Of a stretch of 64,000 bases of DNA, positions 38,589-49,242 are shown piece by piece. Under the pieces are notes generated by a model. It was not told where the DNA came from. It saw only the letters and a program-made list of their open reading frames with translations, and did not search any database. A program made the position numbers and the translations under genes. Origin of the DNA: Massilia norwichensis (lineage in GTDB: Bacteria; Pseudomonadota; Gammaproteobacteria; Burkholderiales; Burkholderiaceae_D); the NCBI RefSeq assembly GCF_024753245.1, contig NZ_JANUGX010000004.1, forward strand, positions 124,001-188,000, read 5' to 3'. Every line of letters starts with the position of its first letter. The first letter of the stretch is position 1.

Positions 38589-40637
38589 TCAGCCGCGCTT
38601 CTGCACCAGCGTCAGGATGTCATAGCTGGCCACCAGCTCGTCGTTCTGGTTGGTCACCTGCACGTCCCAGGCCACCACGCCCTGGCCGCGGCCTTGTTCG
38701 TCGGTGCGGTTGCGGTCGACCTTGCGCTTGCAGGTCAGGCGCGCGCGGATGGTGTCGCCGATCGCCACCGGCGCCACGAAGCGCAGGTTGTCGAGGCCGT
38801 AGTTGGCCAGCACCGGACCCGGCGCCGGCGAGACGAACAGGCCGGCCGCCGCCGACAGCACGAAGTAGCCGTGGGCGATGCGCTTGCCGAACTGGGTGTC
38901 CTTGGCGGCGATCTCGTCGAAGTGCATGTAGAAATAGTCGCCCGAGACGCCGCCGAAGTTGACGATGTCCGCCTCGCTCACGGTGCGGCGGTGGGTCAGC
39001 AGCGAGTGGCCGATCTCGAGGTCTTCGAACCAGCGGCGGAACGGGTGGATCTCCGTTTCCTTGACCTCGGCGCCGCGCACGTATTCGCCGGTCACGGCGG
39101 CCAGCATGGTCGGCGAACCCTGCACCGCGGCGCGCTGCAGGAAGTGCTTGACGGCGCGGATGCCGCCCAGCTCTTCGCCGCCGCCGGCGCGGCCCGGACC
39201 GCCGTGCTTCAGCTGCGGCAGCGGCGAGCCGTGGCCGGTCGAGTCCACTGCTGCGACGCGGTCGAGGATGTGCACGCGGCCGTGCGAAGCGGCCGCCACC
39301 GGCACCGCATGCGTGGCGATGGCCGGGTCTTTCGTCACCAGGGTCGTCACCAGGCTACCCTTGCCGCGCGCGGCGAGAATCAGGGCTTCGTCGATGTCGC
39401 GGTAGGTCATCATGGTGCTGACCGGACCGAAGGCTTCGATGTCGTGGACCGCATCGTTGATCAAGCCGTTGCGGCACAGGATCAGGGTCGGCGAGAAGAA
39501 GGCGCCGCTACCGCAGTTTTCACCGACCGGATTGAAGCCGTCGCGGGCGCTGAACAGGACTTCGTTGCCGCGCGCGAGCATCTCGACACGCTCGCTGACG
39601 TCACGGTGCTGGTCCATCGAGGCCAGCGCGCCCATGCGCACGCCTTCCATCTTCGGATTGCCGACCACGATCTTGGCCAGGCGCGCCCGCAGGCGCTCGC
39701 CGACCGCCTCCACATGCTGCTCCGGCACGATGACGCGGCGGATCGCCGTGCACTTCTGGCCGGCTTTACCGGTCATCTCGCGCGCGACTTCCTTCACGAA
39801 CAGGTCGAATTCCTCGTCGTCCGGGCTCACGTCCGGCGCCAGGATGGCGGCGTTCAGCGAGTCGGCTTCGGCCGTGAAGGGCACGGCTTCGCGGATCAGG
39901 TTCGGGTTGGCGCGCAGCTTGGCGGCGGTATCGGCCGAGCCGGTGAAGGTGACGGCGTCGAAGCCCGTCATGCGGTCCAGCAGGTCGCCGGTCGAGCCGA
40001 TCACCAGCTGCAGGCTGCCTTCCGGCACCAGGCCGGATTCCATCATCATCTTCACCGTCGCGTGGGTCAGGTAGCTGGTGGCGGTGGCCGGCTTGACGAT
40101 GCAGGGCATGGCGGCCAGGAAGCTGGGCGCGAATTTCTCGAGCATGCCCCAGATCGGGAAGTTGAAGGCGTTGATGTGCACCGCGATGCCGCCGCGCGGC
40201 ACCAGGATGTGGGTGCCGGCAAAGCCGCCGCGCTTGCCCAGCGCCAGGGCCGGGCCTTCGTGCAGCACGTTCGAGGACGGCAGCTCGCGCGAACCCATGC
40301 TGGCATAGGCGAACAGGGTGCCGATGCCGCCTTCGACGTCGACCCAGCTGTCCGGGCGGGTGGCGCCGGTCAGGTGCGAGATCTCGTACAGCTCTTCCTT
40401 GCGCTCCATGAGATGGAGGGCCAGGGCCTTCAGGCGCTGGGCGCGCTTCTGGAAGTCCAGCGCCATCAGCTCGCGCACGCCCTGCTTGCGAGCGTAGGTC
40501 AGGGCTTCGTCGAAGTCGATTTTCTCGGCGTGGGTGTGGTAGATCAGCTGGTTGTCCAGCGCGCTGTGCAGGGGCTGGTGGGCCGATGTACCGTGCCAGC
40601 GGCCGGCGATGTAGCTTTGCAGGGTGGTCGGGGTCAT
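38589..40637 (-). CDS. paaZ: PaaZ: oxepin-CoA hydrolase / 3-oxo-5,6-dehydrosuberyl-CoA semialdehyde dehydrogenase
   Basis: A bifunctional ring-opening enzyme of phenylacetate breakdown, 682 residues. The N-terminal aldehyde dehydrogenase domain (about 1-520) has the catalytic Cys in GKAGQKCTAIRR and the general-base Glu in FTAEADSLN. The C-terminal MaoC-like hotdog hydratase (about 535-682) has FGGVSGDYFYMHFDEIAA and GKRIAHGYFVLSAAAGLF. Both halves are complete. AAGGAGAC before the ATG at 40637 fixes the start. Last gene of the paa operon, separated from paaY by a repeat. Confidence 0.97.
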   Translation of the reverse strand: MTPTTLQSYIAGRWHGTSAHQPLHSALDNQLIYHTHAEKIDFDEALTYARKQGVRELMALDFQKRAQRLKALALHLMERKEELYEISHLTGATRPDSWVDVEGGIGTLFAYASMGSRELPSSNVLHEGPALALGKRGGFAGTHILVPRGGIAVHINAFNFPIWGMLEKFAPSFLAAMPCIVKPATATSYLTHATVKMMMESGLVPEGSLQLVIGSTGDLLDRMTGFDAVTFTGSADTAAKLRANPNLIREAVPFTAEADSLNAAILAPDVSPDDEEFDLFVKEVAREMTGKAGQKCTAIRRVIVPEQHVEAVGERLRARLAKIVVGNPKMEGVRMGALASMDQHRDVSERVEMLARGNEVLFSARDGFNPVGENCGSGAFFSPTLILCRNGLINDAVHDIEAFGPVSTMMTYRDIDEALILAARGKGSLVTTLVTKDPAIATHAVPVAAASHGRVHILDRVAAVDSTGHGSPLPQLKHGGPGRAGGGEELGGIRAVKHFLQRAAVQGSPTMLAAVTGEYVRGAEVKETEIHPFRRWFEDLEIGHSLLTHRRTVSEADIVNFGGVSGDYFYMHFDEIAAKDTQFGKRIAHGYFVLSAAAGLFVSPAPGPVLANYGLDNLRFVAPVAIGDTIRARLTCKRKVDRNRTDEQGRGQGVVAWDVQVTNQNDELVASYDILTLVQKRG

Positions 40638-40670
40638 TTGTTCTGTCTCCTTCGAATTTGGATGCTTTTC

Positions 40671-40734
40671 CTTGGGTCCCCGCCTCCGCGGGGACGACGT
40701 TGGCTCGTCGTTCCCGCGTAGGCGGGAACCCAAG
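40671..40734. repeat. Dispersed palindrome family A, copy 3 (paaY-paaZ gap)
   Basis: A compact copy with the two hairpin units back to back: CTTGGGTCCCCGCCTCCGCG and GTTCCCGCGTAGGCGGGAAC, ending CCAAG. Compared with copies 1, 2, 4 and 5 the units point the other way and almost touch. Confidence 0.8.
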
Positions 40735-40747
40735 TTAACGCATATTG

Positions 40748-41341
40748 CTAACTTTTCTTCGGCTTGTGCGGCTCATCGAACACCATCCGTCCGCGGCCGG
40801 GCTCCACCTCGGTGAGCGCCTCGACTTCGCGCAGCGATGTCATCGAGCGCACGGCCAGATCGTGGTACTGCCGCGTGCCGTAGCTCTTCCATGCGATCTC
40901 TTCGTCGGTCACGGGACGAACGACCTTGGCCGGCGCGCCCAGCACCAGGCTGCGCGGCGGGATCGCCATGCCGGCCTTTACAAAAGCCGCGGCGCCGACG
41001 ATCGATTCCGCGCCGACGACCGCCTTGTCCATCACCACCGCGTTCATGCCGACCATCGCATTGCGGCCCACGCGGCAGCCGTGCAGCACGGCGCCGTGGC
41101 CGATGTGGCCGTCGACTTCGACCACGGTGTCATCCTCGGGAAAGCCGTGCATCACGCAGGTGTCCTGCACGTTCGCGCCCTCTTCCAGGATCAGGCGCCC
41201 GAAGTCGCCGCGCAGCGAAGCCAGCGGGCCGACATAGCAGCGCGGGCCGACGATCACGTCGCCGATCAGCACCGCGGTCGGGTGTACGTAGGCGCTCGGG
41301 TGCACCACCGGGCGCAGGCCGTCGATTTCGTAGATCGGCAT
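40748..41341 (-). CDS. paaY: PaaY: left-handed beta-helix thioesterase of the phenylacetate pathway
   Basis: A 197-residue hexapeptide-repeat protein (gamma-carbonic-anhydrase-like fold). The repeats [20 protein letters not shown] and [20 protein letters not shown] and metal-ligand His residues ([20 protein letters not shown]) are clear. In E. coli PaaY hydrolyses dead-end CoA esters of the pathway and supports PaaX control. The start at 41341 ([20 protein letters not shown]) matches homologues and follows the paaJ stop by one base, hence coupled. Confidence 0.93.
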   Translation of the reverse strand: MPIYEIDGLRPVVHPSAYVHPTAVLIGDVIVGPRCYVGPLASLRGDFGRLILEEGANVQDTCVMHGFPEDDTVVEVDGHIGHGAVLHGCRVGRNAMVGMNAVVMDKAVVGAESIVGAAAFVKAGMAIPPRSLVLGAPAKVVRPVTDEEIAWKSYGTRQYHDLAVRSMTSLREVEALTEVEPGRGRMVFDEPHKPKKS

Positions 41342-41342
41342 C

Positions 41343-42548
<1,206 letters not shown>

Positions 42549-42566
42549 GAATGGATCTCCTCGATT

Positions 42567-43877
42567 TTATTTGTTGCGCTGGTCGACCACGCGCCGGGCC
42601 TTGCCCGTCATCGAGCGCTCGATGCCCTGGCTGGGCAGCAGGTTCACGCTGGTGGTCACGCCGATATAGGTCTTGATGCGGTGCTTCAGTTCCTGGGCCA
42701 GGGTCTGCACCTGGTCGTCGGTGAATTCGCCCTCTCGCAGCTCGCAACGGACCTCGAGCTTGTCGAGGTGGCCGTCCTTGCTGACCACCAGCTGATATTG
42801 CGGGGCCAGCGCCGGCATCTGCAACACCTGCTCCTCGACCTGGCTGGGGAAGACGTTCACGCCGCGGATGATCAGCATGTCGTCCGAACGCCCGGTGATA
42901 CGCCCCATGCGGCGCATCGCGCGCGAGGTCGGTGGCAGCAGGCGCGTCAGGTCGCGGGTGCGGTAGCGGATGATGGGCAGCGCTTCCTTGCTGAGCGAGG
43001 TGAACACCAGCTCGCCCTCTGCGCCGTCCGGCAGCACTTCGCCGGTGTCCGGGTCGATGATCTCCGGGTAAAAATGGTCTTCCCAGATCACCGGGCCGTC
43101 CTTGCTCTCGATGCACTCGCTGGCCACGCCCGGGCCCATCACCTCGGACAGGCCATAGATGTCGACGGCGTCGATGCCGGCCGCCGCTTCGATCTCGCTG
43201 CGCATGGCGGCGGTCCAGGGTTCGGCGCCGAAGATGCCGACCTTCAGCGAGGACGTGGCCGGGTCGATCCCCTGGCGCTTGAATTCCTCGACGATGTTCA
43301 GCATGTACGAAGGCGTGACCATGATGATCGAGGGCTGGAAGTCCTGGATCAGCTGGACCTGCTTTTCGGTCTGCCCGCCCGACATCGGCACCACGGTGCA
43401 GCCCAGGCGCTCGGCGCCGTAGTGCGCACCGAGGCCGCCGGTGAACAGGCCGTAGCCGTAGGCGACGTGGACCATGTCGCCGGGACGGCCGCCGGCCGCG
43501 CGGATCGAACGCGCGACCAGGTTGGCCCAGGTGTCGATGTCGCGCCGGGTATAGCCGACCACGGTCGGCTTGCCGGTGGTGCCGCTGGAGGCATGCACGC
43601 GCACCACCTGCTCCCGCGGCACCGCGAACAGACCGAACGGGTAGTTGTCGCGCAGGGTCTTCTTGGTCGTGAACGGGAACTTCGCCAGGTCGGCCAGGGA
43701 CTTCAGGTCGTCCGGGTGCACGCCTGCCTCGTCGAAGCTGCGGCGGTAATGCGCCACGTTCTCGTAGGCGTGCCGCAGCGTCTGTTGCAGGCGTTCCAGC
43801 TGCAGCGCCTGCAGCTCGTCGCGGCTGGCGCGCTCGATCGGTTCGAGATCGCCGGGTTGAGGAATGCGTTGCACCAT
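42567..43877 (-). CDS. paaK: PaaK: phenylacetate-CoA ligase
   Basis: The AMP-forming ligase that commits phenylacetate to the pathway, 436 residues. The P-loop-like motif is VHASSGTTGKPTVVGYT, followed by YGLSEVMGPGVASEC and the C-terminal-domain hinge TGRSDDMLIIRGVNVFPSQV. The MVQRIPQPGDLEPIERASRD start matches the family. The 3' end is 18 bases from paaJ, and the gene lies 12 bases after paaI. Confidence 0.97.
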   Translation of the reverse strand: MVQRIPQPGDLEPIERASRDELQALQLERLQQTLRHAYENVAHYRRSFDEAGVHPDDLKSLADLAKFPFTTKKTLRDNYPFGLFAVPREQVVRVHASSGTTGKPTVVGYTRRDIDTWANLVARSIRAAGGRPGDMVHVAYGYGLFTGGLGAHYGAERLGCTVVPMSGGQTEKQVQLIQDFQPSIIMVTPSYMLNIVEEFKRQGIDPATSSLKVGIFGAEPWTAAMRSEIEAAAGIDAVDIYGLSEVMGPGVASECIESKDGPVIWEDHFYPEIIDPDTGEVLPDGAEGELVFTSLSKEALPIIRYRTRDLTRLLPPTSRAMRRMGRITGRSDDMLIIRGVNVFPSQVEEQVLQMPALAPQYQLVVSKDGHLDKLEVRCELREGEFTDDQVQTLAQELKHRIKTYIGVTTSVNLLPSQGIERSMTGKARRVVDQRNK

Positions 43878-43889
43878 CTCCTTCTCCTA

Positions 43890-44345
43890 TTACTCGGTAT
43901 TGCCCACTTCTGCCACCATGCCGTTCACACGGTGGGACTTGCCGCGGAAGAGCGCGACCTTGCGCCCCTCCTGGTTGGTGACGACGATGTCGTAGACGCC
44001 GGTCTTGCCGGACAGCGCCTGCTCGACCGCCTCGGCCCTCAGGACATCGCCCGCGCGGCCGGGCGACAGGTAATCGATGCTGCAACCGGCGCCGACCGTA
44101 TTGAAATTGTGCGAGTTACAGGCGAAGGCGAAGGCACTGTCGGCCAGCATGAAGATATAGCCGCCGTGGCAGGTGCCATGGCCGTTCAGCATGTCCTCGC
44201 GCACGCGCATGCTCATGCGCGCGTAGCCGGGGCGGATCTGGTCCAGCCTCATGCCCAGCTTCTGGCTGGCCGGGTCGCGTTCGTACATGGTCTTGCCGGC
44301 CAGTTCGGCCAGCTGCTGCGGGCTCATTGGGACATCAGGCTGCAT
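43890..44345 (-). CDS. paaI: PaaI: hydroxyphenylacetyl-CoA thioesterase
   Basis: A 151-residue hotdog thioesterase that releases CoA from phenylacetate-pathway esters. GTCHGGYIFMLADSAFAFAC contains the catalytic Asp and HGG motif. GAGCSIDYLSPGRAGDVLRA and GKTGVYDIVVTNQEG are PaaI-specific. The start at 44345 (MQPDVPMSPQQLAELAG) overlaps the end of paaH by 11 bases; an in-frame ATG further upstream would lie inside paaH. Coupled to paaH. Confidence 0.93.
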   Translation of the reverse strand: MQPDVPMSPQQLAELAGKTMYERDPASQKLGMRLDQIRPGYARMSMRVREDMLNGHGTCHGGYIFMLADSAFAFACNSHNFNTVGAGCSIDYLSPGRAGDVLRAEAVEQALSGKTGVYDIVVTNQEGRKVALFRGKSHRVNGMVAEVGNTE

Positions 44346-45927
44346 GGAAGCGTGCTCCTGCCGAATTCGTCCCGACATTGGCGGCCAGCTTGCGGCGCAG
44401 CAGCGGCGAGACACGGTAGCGGTCTTCGCCATACGCCTGGCCCAGGTTGTGCAGCACGGCGGCGATGTGCCGCAGGCCGACCGCGTCCGCCCAGGCCAGC
44501 GGCCCGCGCGGGTAGTTCACGCCTTTCTGCATCGCGATGTCGACCGCGCGTGCGCTGCATACGCCCTGGTTGACGGCATCGGCCGCCTCGTTGGCCAGCA
44601 TGGCGACGGTGCGCATCACGGCCATGCCAGGCACGTCGTCGAGGCGTGTGACGGTAAAGCCGGCGGCCTGGAACATGCCGACCGCGCCCTGCCAGGCTTT
44701 CTCGCTGCACTGGTCGGCGCGCGCCAATGCGATGCGCGTGCCCTTGGCCGGATCGAGCATCAGGTCGAACAGCACGGTGTCGGGATGCTTGTCGTCGGCT
44801 GCGCGCTGGGTCGCGCTGCGGCCGTCGGTCAGGTAGATGGCGGCGCCGTGCACGTGGAAGGCCGGCTCCTCGCGGGTGTCGGTGCCGTCGAACATGGCCG
44901 GGTGGCTGAAGGCGACGCCGGCGGCGGCCAGGCGCTCGCTGACCACGGCCTGCAGCGCATCGAAGACCGGGTCCTGCAGGTCGCGCTTGCGGGTGATGCG
45001 CACCGTGTGCGGGCGCTCGGCTTCCGGCTCGGCCTGCGCTGCCGGCATGGCGATGCCTTCGCCGTAGCGGTAGAAGCCGCGGCCCGATTTGCGGCCCAGG
45101 AAACCGGCATTCACCAGCTCCTGCTGCACGACCGAAGGCGTGAAGCGCGGGTCGTTGAAGTAGGCCTTGAACACCGATTGCGTGACCGAGAAGTTGACGT
45201 CGTGGCCGATCAGATCCATCAGTTCGAAGGGGCCCATGCGGAAGCCCCCGCAATCGCGCATCACGGCGTCCAGCGTGGCGGCATCGGCCGCCTGTTCCTG
45301 CAGCAGGCGCAGACCTTCCGCATAGTAGGGGCGCGCCACGCGGTTGACGATGAAGCCCGGCGTCGACTTGGCGTGCACCGGGTTCTTGCCCCAGGCTTCG
45401 GCGGTGGCATAGACGGTATCGGCGATGCCTTTGTCGGTGGCGACGCCTTCGACAACTTCAACCAGTGCCATCAGCGGCACCGGGTTGAAGAAGTGCATGC
45501 CGACCAGGCGCTCCGGGCGCTTGAGCTGGGCGGCGATGGCGGTGACCGAGATCGACGAGGTATTGGTGGCCAGGATGCAGCCGGGTGCGACGAGGTCTTC
45601 GAGTTCGGCGAACAGCTTGCGCTTGACCTCCAGGTCTTCGACGATGGCTTCGACCACCAGCGCGGCTTCTTTCAGCTCTGCCAGCGAGGCCGCCGGCTGC
45701 AGGCGCTCGCGCGCGAGGTCCGCCTCGAGCGCGCCCATGCGGCCCTTTTCCACCAGCTTGTCGTAGGCCTTGCCGATGCCGGCAATGGCTTTGCCGACCG
45801 CTTCCGGCCGCGTGTCGTAGACCAGCACCCGATGGCCGCTGCTTGCCGCCACCTGGGCGATGCCAGAACCCATGGCGCCGCTGCCGACCACGGCGATGAC
45901 ACTGCCTCTATCCAATGCGTGTGCCAT
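44335..45927 (-). CDS. paaH: PaaH: 3-hydroxyadipyl-CoA dehydrogenase
   Basis: An NAD-dependent 3-hydroxyacyl-CoA dehydrogenase of 530 residues. The Rossmann motif is VAVVGSGAMGSGIA-like (IAVVGSGAMGSGIAQVAASS), with the catalytic region VGMHFFNPVPLMALVEVV and PGFIVNRVARPYY. The length over 500 includes a second C-terminal helical domain, as in PaaH/PaaC-type proteins. It oxidises 3-hydroxyadipyl-CoA to 3-oxoadipyl-CoA. Two bases separate it from paaG, and it overlaps paaI by 11. Confidence 0.95.
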   Translation of the reverse strand: MAHALDRGSVIAVVGSGAMGSGIAQVAASSGHRVLVYDTRPEAVGKAIAGIGKAYDKLVEKGRMGALEADLARERLQPAASLAELKEAALVVEAIVEDLEVKRKLFAELEDLVAPGCILATNTSSISVTAIAAQLKRPERLVGMHFFNPVPLMALVEVVEGVATDKGIADTVYATAEAWGKNPVHAKSTPGFIVNRVARPYYAEGLRLLQEQAADAATLDAVMRDCGGFRMGPFELMDLIGHDVNFSVTQSVFKAYFNDPRFTPSVVQQELVNAGFLGRKSGRGFYRYGEGIAMPAAQAEPEAERPHTVRITRKRDLQDPVFDALQAVVSERLAAAGVAFSHPAMFDGTDTREEPAFHVHGAAIYLTDGRSATQRAADDKHPDTVLFDLMLDPAKGTRIALARADQCSEKAWQGAVGMFQAAGFTVTRLDDVPGMAVMRTVAMLANEAADAVNQGVCSARAVDIAMQKGVNYPRGPLAWADAVGLRHIAAVLHNLGQAYGEDRYRVSPLLRRKLAANVGTNSAGARFHAA

Positions 45928-45929
45928 CC

Positions 45930-46721
45930 TTATTCTCCCTTGAAGTGCGGCTGGCGCTTTTCGATGAAGGCGGCCACGCCCTCGCGGTAGTCATGGCTGT
46001 AACCCAGCTCGCGCATCATGCCGGCTTCCATTTGCAGCTGCTGCTCCAGGGTGTTGGTCGAGCTGGCCAGCATCGCCTTCTTGGTGAAGGCCAGGCCCTT
46101 GGTCGGTGCCTTGGCGAAGTGCTCGGCCATCGCCATCGCTTCATCCATCAGGGCTTCATCCGGCACGCAGCGCCAGATCAGGCCCCATTCCTCGGCCTTC
46201 TCGGCCGGCAGCTTGTCGCCCAGCAGGGCCAGGCCCATGGCGCGGGCCGGGCCGATCAGGCGCGGCAGCACCCAGGTGCCGCCGGTGTCCGGGATCAGGC
46301 CCAGCTTGCAGAAGGCTTCGATGAAACTGGCGGATTTCGCGGCCAGCACGATGTCGCAGGCCAGCGCCAGGTTGGCGCCGGCGCCGGCAGCCACGCCGTT
46401 CACGGCGCAGATCACCGGCATCGGCAGGGTGCGCAGCGTGGTCACCAGCGGCGCGTAGAATTTTTCGACCGACTCGCCGAGGTTCACGCCTTTTCCGCCC
46501 GGCTCGACGGCGCGGTCGTTCAGATCCTGGCCGGCGCAGAAGCCACGGCCGGCGCCGGTCAGCACCAGCACGCGCGCCGTCTTGTCGGCTTGCAGCTTGT
46601 CCAGCGCGTCGCGCACTTCGCGGTGCATGGCCTGGGTGAAGCTGTTCAGGCGGTCGGGGCGGTTGAGGGTGAGGACGGCGATGCCGTTTTCCAGTTTGAA
46701 TTGGATGGATTCGTAGCTCAT
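45930..46721 (-). CDS. paaG: PaaG: 1,2-epoxyphenylacetyl-CoA isomerase
   Basis: A crotonase-fold protein of 263 residues that converts the ring epoxide into the oxepin. AGRGFCAGQDLNDRAVEPGG, NGVAAGAGANLALACDIVLA and CKLGLIPDTGGTWVLPRLIG follow E. coli PaaG closely. The acid in LGLIPD is in place, and the tail YREGVAAFIEKRQPHFKGE is family-typical. It is PaaG rather than PaaF by the QDLNDR block. PaaF is missing here, so another hydratase must act or PaaF lies elsewhere. A repeat separates this gene from paaE. Confidence 0.95.
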   Translation of the reverse strand: MSYESIQFKLENGIAVLTLNRPDRLNSFTQAMHREVRDALDKLQADKTARVLVLTGAGRGFCAGQDLNDRAVEPGGKGVNLGESVEKFYAPLVTTLRTLPMPVICAVNGVAAGAGANLALACDIVLAAKSASFIEAFCKLGLIPDTGGTWVLPRLIGPARAMGLALLGDKLPAEKAEEWGLIWRCVPDEALMDEAMAMAEHFAKAPTKGLAFTKKAMLASSTNTLEQQLQMEAGMMRELGYSHDYREGVAAFIEKRQPHFKGE

Positions 46722-46742
46722 GAAGTGTCTCCTCTTTTATGC

Positions 46743-46842
46743 CGTCATTCCCGCGCAGGCGGGAATCCAGGTTTTTCGAACCGCCACGAACTTGGATCCC
46801 CGCCTTCGCGGGGAGTCGTTTCCGGCAATGCCGGGAACGACG
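46743..46842. repeat. Dispersed palindrome family A, copy 4 (paaE-paaG gap)
   Basis: GTCATTCCCGCGCAGGCGGG at one end and TGGATCCCCGCCTTCGCGGG at the other, followed by an extra small hairpin TTCCGGCAATGCCGGGAA. Fills the 133-base gap between paaE and paaG. Confidence 0.85.
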
Positions 46843-46854
46843 AGCTGGTGGTAT

Positions 46855-47931
46855 TTATTCCTGCACGTCGAAATCGACGACGATCTTGTCCGTCACCGGG
46901 AAGCTCTGGCAGCTCAGCACGAAGCCGCGTGCCACTTCGTAGTCTTCCAGCGCATAGTTGACGTCCATTTCCACCTGCCCTTCCAGCACCTTGCAGCGGC
47001 AGGTCGAGCACACGCCGCCCTTGCAGGAATAGCGCATGTCGATGCCCGCGCGCAGACCGGCATCCAGCAGGGACTCCTTGTCCTTGTCCATCGTGAAGCT
47101 GGCGTGCACACCGTCCATCACCACCGTGACTTCGGTCTGGTGCAGCGGCTCGGCCGACACGGGGCGCGGCTTGCGCGGGGTCTGGGCGGCGCCGGCGGCG
47201 AACAGCTCGATGCGGATGCGCTCCTTCGGCATCCCCGCTTCCTGCAATGCATTGGAGACGCCATGCATCATGTCTTCCGGCCCGCAGATGAAGGCGTAGT
47301 CGACGTCTTCCACGCGCAGCCAGTGCTGGAACAGCTGGCGGCATTTGTCTTCGGTGATGCGGCCGTGGAACAGCTCGACGTCCTGCGGCTCGCGGCTCAT
47401 GATGTAGACCAGGTTCAGGCGCTCGAGGTACTGGTCTTTCAGGTCGGTCAGCTCGTCGCGGAAGATCACCGAGGACGAAGCGCGGTTCCCGTACAGGAGC
47501 GTAAAACGGCTGTGCGGTTCGGCCATCAAGGTGGTCTTGATGATCGACAGGATCGGTGTGATGCCGCTGCCGGCCGCGAAGGCCAGGTAGTGGCGGCGGC
47601 TTTCCGGCTCCAGCGGCAGATTGAAGCGGCCTTCGGGCGGCATCACGTCGATGGTGACGCCGGGGCGGATGGCTTCGTTGGCCCAGGTCGAGAACAGGCC
47701 GCCGTTCACGCGCTTGATGGCCACGCGCAGGCGATTGTCCTGCACCGCCGAGCAGATCGAATAGGAGCGGCGCACGTCTTCGCCGTCGATCATCGCGCGC
47801 AGCGTCAGGTGCTGGCCCTGCTGGTACCGGAAGGCGTCCTGCAGGTGCGGCGGCACGTCGAAGGTGACGGCGATCGCGTCGCGCGTCTCATGCTTGACCT
47901 TGGCGACGGTCAGGGGATGGAATTTGCTCAT
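46855..47931 (-). CDS. paaE: PaaE: reductase of the phenylacetyl-CoA epoxidase
   Basis: An electron-transfer subunit of 358 residues. The FAD-binding region has RRSYSICSAVQDNRLRVAIK, the NAD(P) domain has LAFAAGSGITPILSIIKTTL and FICGPEDMMHGVSNAL, and the C-terminal plant-type 2Fe-2S domain has YSCKGGVCSTCRCKV with a fourth Cys in FVLSCQSFP. It passes electrons from NADPH to PaaA. The start MSKFHPLTVAKVKHETRD at 47931 matches homologues; open codons upstream are not conserved. Confidence 0.96.
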   Translation of the reverse strand: MSKFHPLTVAKVKHETRDAIAVTFDVPPHLQDAFRYQQGQHLTLRAMIDGEDVRRSYSICSAVQDNRLRVAIKRVNGGLFSTWANEAIRPGVTIDVMPPEGRFNLPLEPESRRHYLAFAAGSGITPILSIIKTTLMAEPHSRFTLLYGNRASSSVIFRDELTDLKDQYLERLNLVYIMSREPQDVELFHGRITEDKCRQLFQHWLRVEDVDYAFICGPEDMMHGVSNALQEAGMPKERIRIELFAAGAAQTPRKPRPVSAEPLHQTEVTVVMDGVHASFTMDKDKESLLDAGLRAGIDMRYSCKGGVCSTCRCKVLEGQVEMDVNYALEDYEVARGFVLSCQSFPVTDKIVVDFDVQE

Positions 47932-47945
47932 CGTGTGTATGACAC

Positions 47946-48467
47946 TTAATGACACTTGAAGTAGTCGAAAGGCTCGCGGCAGTCGAGGCACTGGTACAGG
48001 GCCTTGCATGGCGTCGAGCCGAACTGGCTGGTCAGGCGCGTGTGGCTGGATCCGCAGTGCGGGCAGGCGACGTCGGGCTGCTGGATCGCATGGCGTTTCA
48101 CACCGTGCTTCAAACCGCTGATGTCGATTACCTGCTGGCTAGGGGGCGCGATGCCGTAGCTTTTCAGGGCGGCCTTGCCGGCTTCGCTCATCCAGTCGGT
48201 GGTCCAGGCCGGCGACAGGCGCGACGCGATCCGCACGCGTTCGACACCGCGCGCGCGCAGCGCGTTCTCGACGTCTTCGGCGATCACCTGCATGGCCGGG
48301 CAGCCGGAATAGGTCGGGGTGATGGTCACCACGACCTCGTCGCCGTCGAGCGCGACGTCGCGCACGATGCCGAGGTCCACCACCGAGATCACCGGGATCT
48401 CCGGATCGGGCACTTCGCCGAGCCAGGCCCAGACTTGCGCGGTATCGGTAAGCATCGCCGCCCCCAT
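47946..48467 (-). CDS. paaD: PaaD: accessory protein of the phenylacetyl-CoA epoxidase
   Basis: A 173-residue protein needed for epoxidase maturation. The N-terminal MIP18/DUF59 domain has LGEVPDPEIPVISVVDLGIV and TPTYSGCPAMQVIAEDVENA. The C-terminal zinc-ribbon-like segment has ACPHCGSSHTRL and YQCLDCREPFDYFKCH. Two starts are possible, 48467 and 48455; the first follows the paaC stop by five bases, and the second has GGGGG just upstream. Either leaves the domain whole. Confidence 0.93.
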   Translation of the reverse strand: MGAAMLTDTAQVWAWLGEVPDPEIPVISVVDLGIVRDVALDGDEVVVTITPTYSGCPAMQVIAEDVENALRARGVERVRIASRLSPAWTTDWMSEAGKAALKSYGIAPPSQQVIDISGLKHGVKRHAIQQPDVACPHCGSSHTRLTSQFGSTPCKALYQCLDCREPFDYFKCH

Positions 48468-48472
48468 GCCTG

Positions 48473-49234
48473 TTACCACTCGACGCCGGGATAGGCGCGC
48501 TGCAGGAACTGCATCTCGGCCAGGATGTAGCCGAGGCGCTCGCTGTGGCGGCCCTGCTTGCCGCCGCGCTGCATGTAGGCGTCGGGCGACGGCATCGTCA
48601 AGGTGGCTTCGGCGAAGACTTCCGATACGTGCTGCAGGAAGGCGGCGCGCAGGGTGTCGGCGGCCGGGGCCACGCCCTGCTCCACCATCGCCTGATCGAG
48701 CTCGTCGTAGAGGAAGGCTTCGCCGGTATAGGTCCACAGCTCGTCGACGGCGGCCTGCATCCTGGCGTGGCTGATGTCGGTGCCGTCGCCCAGGCGCACC
48801 ACCAGGTCGCCGCTGCGGCGCAGGTGGTAAGTGACTTCCTTGATCGACTTTTCCGCGATCTCGGCGATGCGCTTGTCGGTCGAGGCCAGCAGGCCCTGCA
48901 TCAGGAAGTAGTGCCAGGTATCGAAGAAGAACTGGCGCACCATGACTTGCGCATAGTCGCCGTTCGGCTGCTCGACCAGCAGCAGGCTGCGGAACTCGCG
49001 GTTGTCGCGCAGGTAGGCCAGGCGGTCTTCGTCGCGGCCCTTGCCTTCGAGTTCGCCGGCATAGGTCAGCCACATGCGGGTCTGGCCCAGCAGGTCGAGC
49101 GCGACGTTGGTGAGCGCCATGTCCTCTTCCAGCGCCGGGCCCTTGCCGCACAGCTGGGAGAGCTGCTGGGACAGGATCAGGGCGTTGTCGCCCTGGCGCA
49201 GCAGGTATTCGATTTTTGCCAGCTTCGCGTCCAC
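48473..49234 (-). CDS. paaC: PaaC: structural subunit of the phenylacetyl-CoA epoxidase
   Basis: A ferritin-like helical subunit that lacks its own di-iron ligands and pairs with PaaA; 253 residues. IEYLLRQGDNALILSQQLSQ, ALTNVALDLLGQTRMWLTYA and QFFFDTWHYFLMQGLL are typical. Two GTG starts are possible. I prefer the one at 49232-49234, which has GAGG six bases upstream and an N-terminus like homologues. The GTG at 49244-49246 overlaps the paaB stop as GTGA and is the alternative. Confidence 0.93.
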   Translation of the reverse strand: MDAKLAKIEYLLRQGDNALILSQQLSQLCGKGPALEEDMALTNVALDLLGQTRMWLTYAGELEGKGRDEDRLAYLRDNREFRSLLLVEQPNGDYAQVMVRQFFFDTWHYFLMQGLLASTDKRIAEIAEKSIKEVTYHLRRSGDLVVRLGDGTDISHARMQAAVDELWTYTGEAFLYDELDQAMVEQGVAPAADTLRAAFLQHVSEVFAEATLTMPSPDAYMQRGGKQGRHSERLGYILAEMQFLQRAYPGVEW

Positions 49235-49242
49235 GGCCAACC